From assembly GCA_000934385.1 (NCBI GenBank), contig KN880543.1, positions 1 through 64,000 on the forward strand: a stretch of 64,000 nucleotides of DNA, read 5' to 3'. Below the pieces are notes generated by a model. It was not told the DNA's origin. It ran no database searches and saw only the letters and a list, made by a program, of their open reading frames with translations. Shown piece by piece: positions 34,722-45,759 of this stretch (positions are counted from its first letter, which is position 1; each line of letters begins with the position of its first letter). Made by a program: the position numbers and the translations under genes. This DNA is from Cylindrobasidium torrendii FP15055 ss-10. Its lineage: Eukaryota > Basidiomycota > Agaricomycetes > Agaricales > Physalacriaceae.

Positions 34722-35491
34722 ATGCACCTTCCCCCATCACAGTCCGAGGTCTTTGACACTGCAAAAGACACTGTCGAGACGCTGAAGTCGCTCGGTTACG
34801 ACTCTTACTTCGTCGGGGGAGTTGCATGTTCGCTCTTTGGAACGCTGCGGTCACCCAATGTATGTTTCGGCGTCGAAAAAATTCTCAAAGTAATGACGGG
34901 CTCCACAAGGATATAGATATCGTCGTCGTGGGAAGCAGTCTGAGTCAAGAAGCACTCAAGCAACAACTCGTCTCTGCCAATCCAAAGTTCTACACTGTTG
35001 CATCCAAGGACCCGTATGCGACCTACCGTGTTCTTTGGTACCGTCTTGGATCATCGTACTCGAGGCGCAGCTGCAAGGTCGACCTTCTCCAGCCAGGAGT
35101 CATGAACATCCCGCATGTTCCAACACGCAAAATCGTGCGACTAGCTCACCCACTGGGCTATGGCAACGGCTTCGCTTTCCCAGCCATGCCGTTTATCCCG
35201 CTCCTCCTTCTCAAACTTCAAGCATGGCAGGATCACGGGGAATCCACGAAGACTTACATGCGCATGAAGCAGCCCGTGGACGTGCGGGATCTTGCCGACT
35301 TGCTTACCCAGTACGCGACGAAGTCGTGGATGCGAGCAGACAATGGGAAATGGGTTGAAAGTAGCTTCATGCAGGCGGGAAGACGCCGCATTCGCAAGTT
35401 CCTGCAAGTTTATCCATCTGACAAATCACAATGGCGAGCGATACTGTTGGTGCTTAACGAGCATGATGCGAAGAGCGCCATCATCTCATAG
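34722..35491 (+). CDS. Nucleotidyltransferase-fold protein
   Basis: Protein of about 240 residues in two exons. The ATG at 34722 (MHLPPSQSEVFDTAKD) opens exon 1, which ends FGTLRSPN; a 52-nt intron follows and exon 2 begins DIDIVVVGSSL. The join creates YFVGGVACSLFG...DIDIVVVG, the G-[GS]...DxD pattern of polymerase-beta-like nucleotidyltransferases. The rest (KVDLLQPGVMNIPHVP, FPAMPFIPLLLLKLQAWQDH, VDVRDLADLLTQY) matches a fungal family related to antitoxin-type nucleotidyltransferases. No second catalytic Asp is obvious beyond KVDLL, which could supply it. Function unknown. The stop is 93 bp from the convergent F-box-like gene. Confidence 0.76.
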
Positions 35492-35584
35492 TAAGTAGTG
35501 CATTGTGAAGATAACTGTAGCGTATGCTCTATGATGACAAGATGTACACCTAAAACCAAGGTCATTGTGCAGTAGAAAGTAGCG

Positions 35585-36936
35585 TTATGGCTTGATGGTC
35601 TGATTGAAGCGTGAAGCGAACGTGCCTTGGTAGAGCACATTCGGTACTGGTTCTGGCGGCATCCCGACGAAGAACTTTTTTGCAACCTTCGGTAGCCATA
35701 AATACACCCAGTTTCTGGCCCTCTGCTGTTCTTCGGGGGTGTACCATTCATGATCTAACATAAGCTCGTCCCGCCAATCCAGATGACCAACACATTCCGC
35801 CAACGCATCATCGAAACGTGCAAGACCAGCATCCTCTGGCAATTTCCAGATGAAGAAAGAAAATTGAACGATCACCCGCTCGACAGGCCGGTTATGGTAA
35901 AGAGTCAACGCCCAGTAGTCCACAGCCTTCGAATGGGATGTGACGGAAAATTCCAGGGTGGTCAGAGTTGACGGAAATCGCATTAGGACTCGTCCAGGAT
36001 CTGAAAATTTGAAGTCAGCCAGATATTTTGCACGCGAAGTTGTCTCTCACAAAGGTTGCCATGGTCTGTCGATAGGCGAAGCGTGTTGAGAGTAGGCCAA
36101 CGGAGTAACAGCCGTTGAAGGACAGGCAGAGAATCGAATGCCCATAGGTGGTGTAAGCGGGAATGTGAGATATTGGGGAAAATCGCTTCATTGGCAACGA
36201 GATCAAGAAACTGGACATCAATCATGGATCCATATCCAACCGTCAAGGAAGTCAGTTGCTCGTTTCTAGGCAGAGATTGCTGCCAAAGACGTGAGGCCAA
36301 CTGTACCCCTTGCTCTGGGATGGACTTCATTTGAACCCGGGTGAGACAACGAAATCCGTTGATGAATTTGAGTAGGCCTGCTGGGGTCGCGAACGCATAT
36401 TTGGTCAGATTGAGTGTCTGCACCGGCGAAGACTGAAACGCCGTTCGCAGAGTTAAAAAACCGAGTTCATCAGAGACGTCATTCAGCAATACGGGACAGG
36501 TCTTCTGCAGAGCAAGGACTTCAAGATGAGAAGCGAGAGTGAGTATTTCTGCCAGCCACTTCCTGGTCTGTGCGGTAGGGCCACTTGCCATCTCGAATCG
36601 ATATCCCACGCAAAGCTGGCTCCCGACAAATATCTTGTGTATGTATGTAGCCACGTTTGGTGCTGTTCTCAGCAAGGAAAGGAGTTTTTTGCAGCGCCAT
36701 CCATTTGCTGAGCTATCATCGAATTTGATGTACTCGAATCGGATCGTACGAATATCGTGCCAGGCCTCCCTCCAAACCAATCCAAGGGATTTGAGGGTGG
36801 AAGGGCTGAGATCATGGAGGTTTCGAGTGATGAGCCCTTTGATTTCAGGTGGAAGAGAGTCCGCCGTCGTCCGCCCTCCGACGACCGTTTTGTTCGAATT
36901 GCGAGTTGTGGACAGCGCGCGCTGTTCCTGCGCCAT
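35585..36936 (-). CDS. F-box-like family protein, copy 1
   Basis: First of eight related genes in the window. Two exons give about 430 residues. From MAQEQRALSTTRNSN (ATG 36936) a short basic leader precedes an F-box-like helix set, LPPEIKGLITRNL then SLGLVWREAWHDIR. A roughly 220-residue region of LRR-like helices and strands follows (LEVLALQKTCPVL, LTSLTVGYGSMIDVQFLDLV, LPVLQRLLLRWPTLNTL). An intron after GNL leads to the conserved C-terminal exon: RFPSTLTTLEF, FDDALAECVGHLDW and LPKVAKKFFVGMPPEP. F-box proteins recruit substrates to SCF ubiquitin ligases; here that role is inferred only. A TTAGGG-type element lies about 50 bp upstream of the ATG. It lacks the CTC-rich acidic tail seen in the array copies. 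Confidence 0.8.
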
Positions 36937-36988
36937 CGTTGCTGTGACTGTGAGCGGCTGTGGTCGTAGTCCAGTGCAGACCCACGCG

Positions 36989-37002
36989 TAACCCTAACCT
37001 AA
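36989..37002 (-). promoter_or_regulatory. Telomere-repeat-like element upstream of F-box copy 1
   Basis: TTAGGTTAGGGTTA on the minus strand, about 52 bp before the ATG at 36936, with an ACGCGT hexamer immediately downstream of it. The same GGTTAGGG core occurs upstream of six other family members. Confidence 0.55.
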
Positions 37003-37104
37003 ACAACTGATACTTCGTGGCGCGTAGCAATACGCATGTTGAAGGAAATCACAACTATCAAGGCGACTTATCTAAATTTTCGCTCCAACATGTATGAAGC
37101 ACAT

Positions 37105-38494
37105 TTAAGTTGTAAAATAGCTCGGTATCGACGTGAAGACGGTCTCATTACAGCGCGAAGCAAATGGCCCTTTGTAAACCACGCCTGACATTGGCTCTGA
37201 TGGCATCCCAGCAAAGAACTTCTTTGCAACCTTTGGGAACACCGCACACACCCAATTTCTAGCCGTCTGCAGCGGCACGTCTCGGGTATGCCTCTTTGAT
37301 CCTATGAGGACGTCCTGCCAATCCAGATAATCTGCGCGGTCCGCCAACGCATCGTCAAAACGCGCAATCGCATCTGTGTCTGGCATTCTTGAGATGAGGC
37401 GGTCCATCCAATAATCGAAGCGAACAATCACCCGCCCGACTGTCTCGTTATTGTATAACGTCGACGCCCAGTAGTTCAGTGGATTTGCGGTGCAGTCGAT
37501 GTTGATGAACAAGGTCGTTAGCGTTGACGGAAACTGCAAATGCATTTGTCCAGGGTCTGAAAATCGAAGTCAGCTACAAGGCCGTCGTAACAAAGCAAAG
37601 TTATTTCTCACAAAAAGCATTGCAACTTGGCGGCAAATTTAGTTGGATGAGAGAAGGCCATCGCAGCAATAGTCGTCGAACAACAGGTAGGAAATTGAGT
37701 TGGGAGGGAGGGAGAAGGCCAAAATGTGTGACATTGGGAAGGATTGGTTCTCTTGCAACAAGATCCAAAAACTTGACGTCTATTGTAGACACATATCCAA
37801 TCGTGAATGAAGTGACTTGCTCATGCCTAGGCAGAGGTTGCTGCCAGAGGTACGAGTCTAATTGCGCCCCTCGTTTTGGAATCGAATTGAAGCGTAGCCG
37901 GTTTAGAGAAGGAAATTCGTGCATGAATTCGAGTAAATCCGCTGGGGTCACGAACGCATAGTCGGACAGGTCGAGTGACTGCACGAGTGATGTTCGAAAT
38001 GCTGCACGAAGACTGGAAAATCCGAGTTCATCAGAGACGTCGTTCATCAATGCCGGGCAGGCGTTGTGTAGAACAAGGGCTTCGAGGCGAGACGCCATAA
38101 CGAGGATTTCGGCCAGCCACTTTCTGTCTTTCCCAGGGCCGCCGCGCTTTCCGAGTCGACATCCCATGCAGATCTCGCTTCCAACTGAAATTCTGAGTAT
38201 GTACGTAGCCACGTTTGGTGAAGATCTGAGAAGGGAAAGGAGTTGCCAGCATCGTCGTCCGCTCGTCGAGCTATCTACAAACTCGATAGACTCGAATCGT
38301 GTTGTTCGAATATCGTGCCATGCGTCCTTCCAAACTAACCCAAGAGAGGAGAGGGATGAAGGACTTAAATTACCCAGTTTTCGAGTAATCAATCCTTTAA
38401 TTTCGGGCGGAAGAGAGTTTGCCGTGGTCCGCTCTTCGATAACCATTTTCTTCAGTCTTTGACTCAGGGATAGATCGCGCTGTTCTTGCGCCAT
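37105..38494 (-). CDS. F-box-like family protein, copy 2
   Basis: Tandem neighbour of copy 1 on the same strand and its closest relative; both begin MAQEQR. Two exons encode about 440 residues. The F-box-like segment is LPPEIKGLITRKL...SLGLVWKDAWHDIR. The middle contains MASRLEALVLHNACP, VTSFTIGYVSTIDVKFLDLV and LPVVRRLLLRWPSLIQL. The intron falls near 37615-37560 in the same place as in the other members. The second exon has FPSTLTTLFINI, DAIARFDDALADRADYLDW and FPKVAKKFFAGMPSEP, then a short tail ending SIPSYFTT. A telomere-like element precedes it. Confidence 0.8.
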
Positions 38495-38564
38495 TGTCTC
38501 TGAGGCTGTTGGCTAGCCTGAGCTTGAGTTTTTGGGTGATCGTGGTCGAGCACAGACCGACTCA

Positions 38565-38576
38565 TAACCCTAACCT
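38565..38576 (-). promoter_or_regulatory. Telomere-repeat-like element upstream of F-box copy 2
   Basis: AGGTTAGGGTTA on the minus strand, about 70 bp before the ATG at 38494. Confidence 0.55.
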
Positions 38577-38706
38577 GAATGAGACGAACAATGTTGAAAC
38601 TGTGGCGACCAACAATAAAAGCTCAGTCATGTATATATGTATAATTCCTCCAGATATTTCCCTCAATTACGTACCCTAATTGACTAGGCCATATGACACC
38701 AGGAGT

Positions 38707-39816
38707 CTACAAAGTCAGCCCAACAAAGGGCCCAATGTCAAGCACGGGTGGGTCTGCGTAGAACTTCTTTGCTTCCGCCTCCATATCGGGATACGGGACT
38801 TCAGGATAAAGGGCGCGTGCATCTAAAGAGCCACTGGCCAAAGCTTTCGACAGAACATTGTCGCCCCGCAGGTACAAACTATTCATGTACTGTGAGCCAG
38901 CCTTGGTGAGGAGGTCTGTACTCTTTGTGCCTTCCAAGATGACTTCGTCTGGAATCTGTTGATGGTCAGAAATATCAGGCGTGCTCTACGATAGTGAACG
39001 CACCTTCGTGTAGTCGGAGAAGTCCTCGCCAGTGATTTTCTCACCCCACGCGTATGCCTCTTCGAGTGTCATTTCTCCATCGTGGACGACGACAGTCTTG
39101 TTGAGAGTGCGAGGATCCTTCAAGACCTTCGAGGTGAGCAGTCCGATAGTGTCGAACGTCGAAATAATGACTTTCTGCTTCTTGTCTCCCACGTAGTTCT
39201 TCGGCGACACGGGACTCGCTGGGTGGGCGTGAGGGTAGGGAAAGAAAGCTCTGATCCACCATCCATCTTCAATGAAGGTGTATGGCAGGCCGAGCTCTTT
39301 GATGTATTCGCGCAAATCCAGTTTCTGCACCATTGAGTCAGTCGCCGTCAAGCTATAGTACGGGTGTCGAAAGGCTACATACCAGATCGTGCAATGCCAT
39401 GACCCCGCGAGGTGCACTTGGGCCAAAGTCGGACGGTACGACGCGCTTTAGAGTCCCAACCTTCTTCGCCGCCCGGAACAGCGGAGCTTGGTCGAGCAAA
39501 ATGGCCTGAACGGTAGAAACAAGGATGTCGACACCCTTGAGGTGTCCCTCGAGGACGTCCTCAGGCTGGCTGATATCGCCAACACGGACTTCTGCACCAG
39601 CGGCCTTGAAGGCCTGCACATCCGGCTTGTCGAGGGACTTTTCGCGGACGAGAATCGCAACGCGCTATAAAGATGCGCTACTGAGAACGCTTGTCATGCA
39701 CTGCGCTGAGGAGAACTCACGTAGCCACCATCTTTGATGAGGTATTCTGTCACGCATTTCCCGGTATTTCCAGTAGCGCCAACGACAAGAACGAGGGGTT
39801 CAGCTCCAGAAGACAT
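38707..39816 (-). CDS. NmrA-like / isoflavone reductase-like NAD(P)-binding protein
   Basis: Atypical short-chain dehydrogenase of about 310 residues in four exons. Start ATG 39816: MSSGAEPLVLVVGATGNTGK has the GxxGxxG NAD(P)-binding loop after the first strand. Next come RVAILVREKS (NADP-type basic residues), VRVGDISQPEDVLEGHLKGV, VQAILLDQAPLFRAAKKVG, RVVPSDFGP and LPYTFIEDGWW. DGEMTLEEAYAWGEKITG and YPDMEAEAKKFYADP complete the chain, which ends GPFVGLTL. Members include redox-sensing NmrA regulators and phenylpropanoid reductases; substrate unknown. Located between the two minus-strand F-box-like genes and an intergenic region. Confidence 0.86.
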
Positions 39817-41068
39817 GTTACTAATAGCAGTAGTAGGATAGCGCACTGGTCTTTTGGACCATGACTTTTATACCACACAAATACCGAACAATAGGCCGCC
39901 ATCGGTCTATGACTAAGCATTCGCCGATTCCGCGGGTAAGGATCTCGATACCTTGGTAACGCAACACAATGGAATTCTTCCCGGTGATCCTTGCAGCGTT
40001 CAACTCATTACCTCGCAAATATTAGTCAGTAGTGTGGGCTACTCTGCAGGTATCTCGATATCGGACAGCATCAGTCCGCCCGGAAATTGGGCTGGGAATG
40101 GAAGTCTTTCCTTGTTGCCAACTGACATATTGGAGTGTAAGTCATCTTATTGGAATACCGACACGCTCGCCGCGCTTTCTTCATGCACAATCACGCCAGG
40201 ATCGTCCAAAATGGCATTTGTGTGAGCAATCGTTTTGACTATGTCCTGCTAAATAATCGAGAAGTGACACCTCCGCGAAGGCTGGTCGGGTAGGTATGAA
40301 GTGGAGGTTGGGTTTCATGAGGCAGTTAGGCGAACACGTGATCGAGTAGACCGATCACGCTTCCTTATACGATACTACCATCACTATAGTCGAGAATCAA
40401 ATCTCGACTCTTATTTGCTTCCTAAAAACCACCCACCCACCCAACAAAACGAAAAGGAGGACCGTTCCGAGAGCGCGACACGGGTTGTCGTTTCAGCTAC
40501 ACTTCACCGTGCGCGCTCGACCCAGACACCTTCCCAACGCGTTCGCGCTGGTCAGGTTTCTCACCCACTCACAGGAACGGTTCTGTTCTTTCACACAGCG
40601 GATAGCATTTAATGATAAACTAGATCTATGTTCGCATAGCCGGCAATGAAAGGTCATCAGTAGGAGACGTACGTCCATGCCAGCGGTTTTGAACAGTGCG
40701 TCCTTTCGTTACGCCTCCATGTGTATGATGCCAGCTTTAAGCAAGCCCAAAAGAAGAATCATTCATTATGCGCGCCTGCGTATATAAGCTATCATCGATT
40801 GATTCGATTCATTAGCCGTGCCCATTGAACATTCGGTGGCGCTGGTATGCAACAACGCACTGCTTACAGCTTCCTATGTCTCTGTTCAGAGTGATGCACC
40901 CTCTCAAGCTCTACGGTGACTATCATCTGAAGCACAGGAGACGATGAGTACGCGACCGGTTTAGCAGCGCCGCCTCCAGCCTTGATCTGCGCACTCCCTT
41001 ACAGGACCCCTACACCGAGCGCTCGTCGCGAGCCAATAGAATGGCTGTGCGCTACAGGGCTTACCGGT
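39817..41068. other. Intergenic region, no gene recognised
   Basis: 1.25 kb upstream of the NmrA-like gene and the single-pass membrane protein, which are divergent. Only small frames occur. The 5' part of the membrane-protein gene may extend into the right end. Confidence 0.38.
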
Positions 41069-41641
41069 ATGACAGGAACACAAATCCAAGATGCAACGTT
41101 GAATAAAAAGGCATTTCCTCTTGTTCTTACTCCTCGACGCTCGTTACTCAAAGCCTCCTGGATGCGAGCATATTCAATCAACACCAACACCTCCGCACGA
41201 CGGCGTGAGCTCACGAGCGAGGGGAAGTACGCGGTTATATCTTCTATCGTTGCGGTCGTTGTTGCGCTGGTTCTCATCGTTGTCTTCTTGCACGCCTGGC
41301 GACGGCGTCGAGCCAATCGTCCTGCATATACAGCCCTCGACACCCACAATCGACATCGATCCTGGCGTTCGGTAGACATGGAACTGGCTTCGCCTTCATA
41401 CCGCACACAGAGCTTAACAGCGCCCATCCCAAGACACGATAAGCCACAACGTTTCGAGCACCAGGCCGACGTTTTTGCGTCGCCGATGCCTACCCCAGAA
41501 CCACCCATAGCACATCACACAAGTACTCACTTTGTCAACTCGGTGCACGACATTTCAAATGATGGGACTTGGCGGACAACAGAGACAATGATCAAGAACA
41601 GCCCAAATCAGCTGCCAAAGCTGGTCATCCCCGCGAATTAG
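41069..41641 (+). CDS. Single-pass membrane protein, start uncertain
   Basis: Open frame encoding a protein of about 190 residues with one clear transmembrane segment, YAVISSIVAVVVALVLIVVF, followed by the stop-transfer HAWRRRR. The cytoplasmic tail is Ser/Pro/Thr-rich with YTALD, SPMPTPEPP and TSTHFVN. This is the layout of many fungal cell-wall sensor or signalling stubs. The frame is open further upstream without an ATG, so the ATG at 41069 is a guess and an upstream exon with a signal peptide is possible. It converges on UMP1, 142 bp away. Confidence 0.55.
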   Translation: MTGTQIQDATLNKKAFPLVLTPRRSLLKASWMRAYSINTNTSARRRELTSEGKYAVISSIVAVVVALVLIVVFLHAWRRRRANRPAYTALDTHNRHRSWRSVDMELASPSYRTQSLTAPIPRHDKPQRFEHQADVFASPMPTPEPPIAHHTSTHFVNSVHDISNDGTWRTTETMIKNSPNQLPKLVIPAN

Positions 41642-41783
41642 GATGGTACAGTCTGCGACTTCGGGGTGATGCGCGGACCAGTAATTACTGCTGGAGCGGA
41701 ATCCACGTAACTGGGGCAGCTATAGAGGACCGGGCAAGACGAATTGAAATTGGACATTATGTGCATTTGGATCCTGGGTACAA

Positions 41784-42390
41784 TTACATGTTGCGTTTCT
41801 TCTCCATGTCGGCGTGAATATCAAGAGGGATCTCCGGGGAAGGCCCTGGAAGGATATTAGTTCGCGGGGCTGGAAACTGGGAGCGAGAGGCGTACCAGCG
41901 AAGATGTCAGCGGTGTCTATCGTCTCGTCGCGGCCCATCAGGATGTCGAGATGAATATTGGTTTGGGGGAGAACGGGCATGTGCGGGGACTAGGCGAATA
42001 AGACAGAGCAACCAAATGGGTAGTACACGCACTGCAGCGACAATCTTGCGCTCCATGAGCAGTCTCATTGGGGCATGCATGCCATAGATGTCCCGTTGCA
42101 TGGTAAGCTTCAGGTTGTCCTGTGTCTCCTCCCACTAGGGCATGGTGAGCATTGCGTAGTATTGAAGGAACAGTTGCGCACGTTCTCTAAGCGCCCGCGA
42201 ATACCACTCTGTGTCTTGACCTCGGCAGCGATTGTGCGTGGTCCATATCTCAGCGTGTCGTGCAGACCGAGGCTGCCTGCGGTGTCCTGGACAGAAGCGG
42301 TCTTTCCAGAACTAGAGGGGACGATTCTGTATGAGGGATCCTGGTGAACATTGAGAAACTGGACTCCAAGCGTGCAATCTGTAGTACCAT
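41784..42390 (-). CDS. UMP1: Proteasome maturation factor UMP1
   Basis: Chaperone of 20S proteasome assembly, degraded as the first substrate of the finished particle. Five exons give about 140 residues. The ATG at 42388-42390 seems to form a 3-nt coding exon on its own: GT follows at once, and the 48-nt intron ends TTCACCAG before DPSYRIVPSSSGK. Then come SLGLHDTLRYGPRTIAAEV, GRLENWEETQDNLKLTMQR, DIYGMHAPMRLLMERKIV, LPQTNIHLDILMGRDETID and the C-terminal PLDIHADMEKKRNM. The LHDTLRYGP, HAPMRLLMERKIV and DILMGRDETID blocks are diagnostic of UMP1/POMP. The stop is at 41784-41786. It is divergent from the RanBPM-like gene. Confidence 0.9.
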
Positions 42391-42465
42391 CGTGAGTGTA
42401 AGAGGGTAAATTGAACGCGTCAGTGCACGCGTGACTTGCGTGACGCGTCAAGAGAGCAAGTCGCT

Positions 42466-42476
42466 GGTTCGAATCC
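42466..42476 (+). promoter_or_regulatory. B-box-like TFIIIC site
   Basis: GGTTCGAATCC is a perfect match to the RNA polymerase III B-box consensus GGTTCGANTCC. No acceptor stem, D arm or anticodon arm folds around it, so it is not a tRNA gene that I can support. Confidence 0.4.
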
Positions 42477-42769
42477 GTTCGAGGACAGAAAGATCTTCAA
42501 CCAGCATATTCAACTTACTCATGATTTTTGGCTCTCAGGGAGAGTTGGGAGCAGTACGCAAGCTCCCTCAAAGTCATTTCTATTTTCCTTATATTTAATG
42601 CAAGATATCTAAACATTTTGATCGGATCATTTCGGACCGATGCCGTACTGAAACCGCACAAGGCCAGTAACCGTACGAGAGATCTTGTAGAGTCTATAAA
42701 TTCCTGCTGTTACATTAGTATGCGGTGGTAATCCTGAAAAGAGGTTATTAAGGAAAGAACAGCCATGCC

Positions 42770-42780
42770 AGATTCGAACC
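42770..42780 (-). promoter_or_regulatory. B-box-like sequence, inverted
   Basis: On the minus strand it reads GGTTCGAATCT, one mismatch to the B-box consensus, about 300 bp from the first and pointing towards it. A 6-of-7 possible acceptor pairing (CAGGCAT with ATGGCTG) flanks it, but the anticodon arm does not form. It could be a decayed tRNA. Confidence 0.35.
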
Positions 42781-43034
42781 AACGACCGACGATCGTTGGC
42801 CACATGGAGGCCGATCCCATGATGCCTGCAGATGCTTCCGCGTGCGCATCCAGTCAGCTCCAGAGCTCCTTGACTCTTTACCACGACTTTCAAGCGACTT
42901 TCATCGTTTACCTCCGCCCCAAAGGCTTCAATTTATTGCCAATTCCGCCGTCCTGCGACCCAATTTTGGCGCATATTGTCGCCTGACCGTCCATACTCCA
43001 GGTCTCGAAGCTCATTTCATACAAGAATCTCATC

Positions 43035-45426
43035 ATGTCAAGCCGCCAGCCAAGATCGTCGAGCATTCCCATTCCCCGCACTGCTTCGTCGTCGTATGCA
43101 GGCCGCAGTATCGAGGACGCTATCTCTATGCCGTTCTCATCGCCAAGGAGGCATTCAACGTTCCGTGGTAGCCCCGACGAATCCAGAAACGGTCTCGGAC
43201 GGTCGGCGCGCATGGCCTACCCAAGCACGTCGCCAGTTCGTCCTACTGCTCGCTCGTATCCACACTCGTCCACGATGGCCCGCAGCCACCCAAGACCGAC
43301 GACTTTCGAGCCGCGCATTGTGCAAGCTGATTCGACCAGGCCCCTTGACTCAACATGCTCCCCCGTGACCGTCCCAATCTCACCCCGCACCCGCCGCACC
43401 AGTTCTGGTCGTCCGCCGAGCATCAATAGGACGACTTCCAGCCATGTTCACTATCCAGCCTCGCACGCTGCCCCGATCCCATTCACACGACCAGCATACC
43501 TTGAGCATGCAGCACTCAGGCATCTTCTCCAAGCGGATAGTCCCAGCCAGCTTCCGCCGCTCCGTAAGCCAGAACCTGCGTATTCCAGGTATGGTGCGCC
43601 TTCGCCGTCCATAGACAGCGACGAAGACAGCGCTACAGCCAGCCCTATGGACATGTCTCCCCCTCCCCAGCCCCTCCCAAGCCCAGATACGATTCTCCAA
43701 CTCCCAACCCGCTGGAGTGACTGTCGCCATCAATCTCTTAATGTCTCCTCCGATGGCCGTGAGCTAATGTTCCAAGGTCCGTATTTTAACCCGTGTTGGT
43801 GTAGCCATCTGACTGGTCCCAAGGTGCAAGTAATGGAGGAGATAGAGATGGTCATGCAGGTGCTGCTCGTACTGATCATCCCATTCCCCCGGCCTGTGGT
43901 ATCTACTACTACGAAGTCGAAGTGCGCAGTAAATCAAGCTCAGCGTGAGTCTCTAAGCTTTCAATGACTCCGTGCACTAACTTCGCTTTCCAGTCACATT
44001 AGCATTGGGTAGGCCGCTTTCTATGCACAAAGGATATAGCAGTTAACTTGTTCACAGTTTAGCAGGTCCAGACGTTGCGCTGAATCGCCTCCCTGGCTGG
44101 GAGCATGATTCATGGGGCTACCACGGCGACGACGGTCGCTCATTTGCTTCAGAAAGAGATGGGACCCTCTTCGGTCCGACATATGGCTGTAAGCACCTTC
44201 GCATCTTCTCGGCGCAACATCGCTGACCTTTCATAAGCTGGCGACATCGTTGGATGTGGCCTCGACTATACCGATGGACGGGTCTTCTTTACGAAGAACG
44301 GCAATCTCATCGGCAAGTGTCCCTGTGCTCTCACCAGAGTGCGCGTGACTGACCGAATACATACAGGACATGTATTCAGCAACGTGGGTCGTACTTTGAG
44401 GGTGTATCCGTCCGTGGGACTCAAGCACACGAATGACGGTGTTCATCTCAATGTTGGCCAAGAGCCTTTCAAGTATGACATTGAGGGCCATGTCCAAGCG
44501 CGCCGGCAAGCTGCGTGGCAGACCGTGATGGATCAACCTGTGCATCTAACTGTTGGGAACGAGGAAAGTGGTGCAGAGACAATGATGGTTGATGGCATGG
44601 CGGAAGACGAGACGAAGCGGTCGCTGAACCGGCTTGTTATGTCCTATCTCTCGCACCATGGCTACTCAAAGACACTGCGTGCTCTCCAGAAGGATACGCA
44701 CCGTGACCCGGCAGGGGATCGGATGGAGACCGACAGTGGGGAGGATTTCGATGCCAGGACACGGATCGTCCAACATGTGATGAACGGCCGTTTGGACGAT
44801 GCTATTGGAGAGACGCGGACACGATACCCAGGCGTGTTTGAAGCGGAGGAAGGCATCATGTTGTTCAAGCTGCGGTGCCGCAAGTTTGTCGAACTTGTCA
44901 TGGAGACCGTCGAGTTGAAGAAGGCGTTGAAGGCGCGTACGACCACGCCTGCGAAAGTTGAGGAGGATCTGGTCATGACAGATGGGATGGACGTCGATGG
45001 GCCCGGCGATGCGGCGATGGACGAGACGGAGGCTGCGCTCAATTCTGCCATTGCGTACGGCCAGGCTCTGGCGAACGACTACCGTCATGACGAGCGGGCG
45101 GAAGTCAAGACGGTTTTCATGAAGACCTTTGGTATTCTGGCGTTCGAGGACCCGAGAAAAGAACCCAGTGTTGCGGATGTCGTGGGCCAGGATGAAAAGA
45201 TTGCTTTGGCCAACGAGCTGAACCAGGCAATACTGCGTATGTTCTCCCGCCTCCCTCTACCATGGTACTTGATGCTGACTACCTCGTAGGTTCCCAGGGA
45301 CGCCCTCCTCAGCCTGCACTGGAGATGTTCTACCGACATACTGGCGCCTGCATGCAGCACCTTGCGCTTCTAGGAGTCGGGATAGCGCCATTCGTGGATG
45401 TCAAGCGGGAGTTCCTGGAGGGCTAG
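43035..45426 (+). CDS. RanBPM/GID-type SPRY-LisH-CTLH protein
   Basis: Homologue of RanBP9/10 and yeast Gid1/Vid30, scaffold of the GID/CTLH E3 ubiquitin ligase; about 690 residues. The Ser/Pro-rich N-terminus (MSSRQPRSSSIPIPRTASSS) is disordered. The SPRY domain starts LPTRWSDCRHQSLNVSSDG and, after an intron ending GGTCCCAAG, continues HPIPPACGIYYYEVEV, RLPGWEHDSWGYHGDDGRSF, SGDIVGCGLDYTDGRVFFTK and VYPSVGLKHTNDGVHLNVG. Next are LisH (LVMSYLSHHGYSKTLRALQK), CTLH (IVQHVMNGRLDDAIGETRTR and IMLFKLRCRKFVELV) and the CRA domain (AIAYGQALANDYRHDE to PALEMFYRHTGACMQHLAL). The stop is at 45424-45426. Its pairing with UMP1 may be coincidental. Confidence 0.9.
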
Positions 45427-45759
45427 GGAACTCTTGGCTCAGCCCTCCACGCTAAGTTAATTGAATTCGGACTATGTACGATACTATGCTTTCCCCCTTA
45501 CTCTGATGCTGGAGCCAAAGTGATGTGATTAGGAATGTAAACAAATAGTGCGCAATGTATAGTAAATTTGACAACGATTGGGTCTGAGCCAGGTCTGAGC
45601 CAAGCTTGAAAAGAGATTGATTCTAGTGCTGAGTGTTTTATTCCATGCCTACTTTGTGCTTGAGCCAGGAGCCTTGAGCGCGCTGAGTTGCAACGCGGTG
45701 TCGTGATACGCATCCTTGCGAGGGCTTCCCACGTTTCCTCTGGACCACCACGACACGAC
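45427..45759. other. Intergenic region before the F-box-like array
   Basis: About 330 bp. Its right end (from about 45690) carries GCAACGCGGT and CACGTTTCC, shared with the upstream regions of later array copies, but the GGTTAGGG element is missing. Confidence 0.5.

Larger units (their letters stand above)
42391..43034. other. Divergent promoter of UMP1 and RanBPM-like gene
   Basis: 640 bp between two ubiquitin-proteasome genes transcribed outwards. Contains two tRNA B-box-like sequences facing each other, annotated separately, with an AT-rich stretch between them. Confidence 0.5.

Noticed and set aside
42690..42810. tRNA gene on the minus strand
   Set aside because: The T arm and a near-complete acceptor stem can be drawn, but there is no 7-nt anticodon loop with T33 and no matching anticodon stem.
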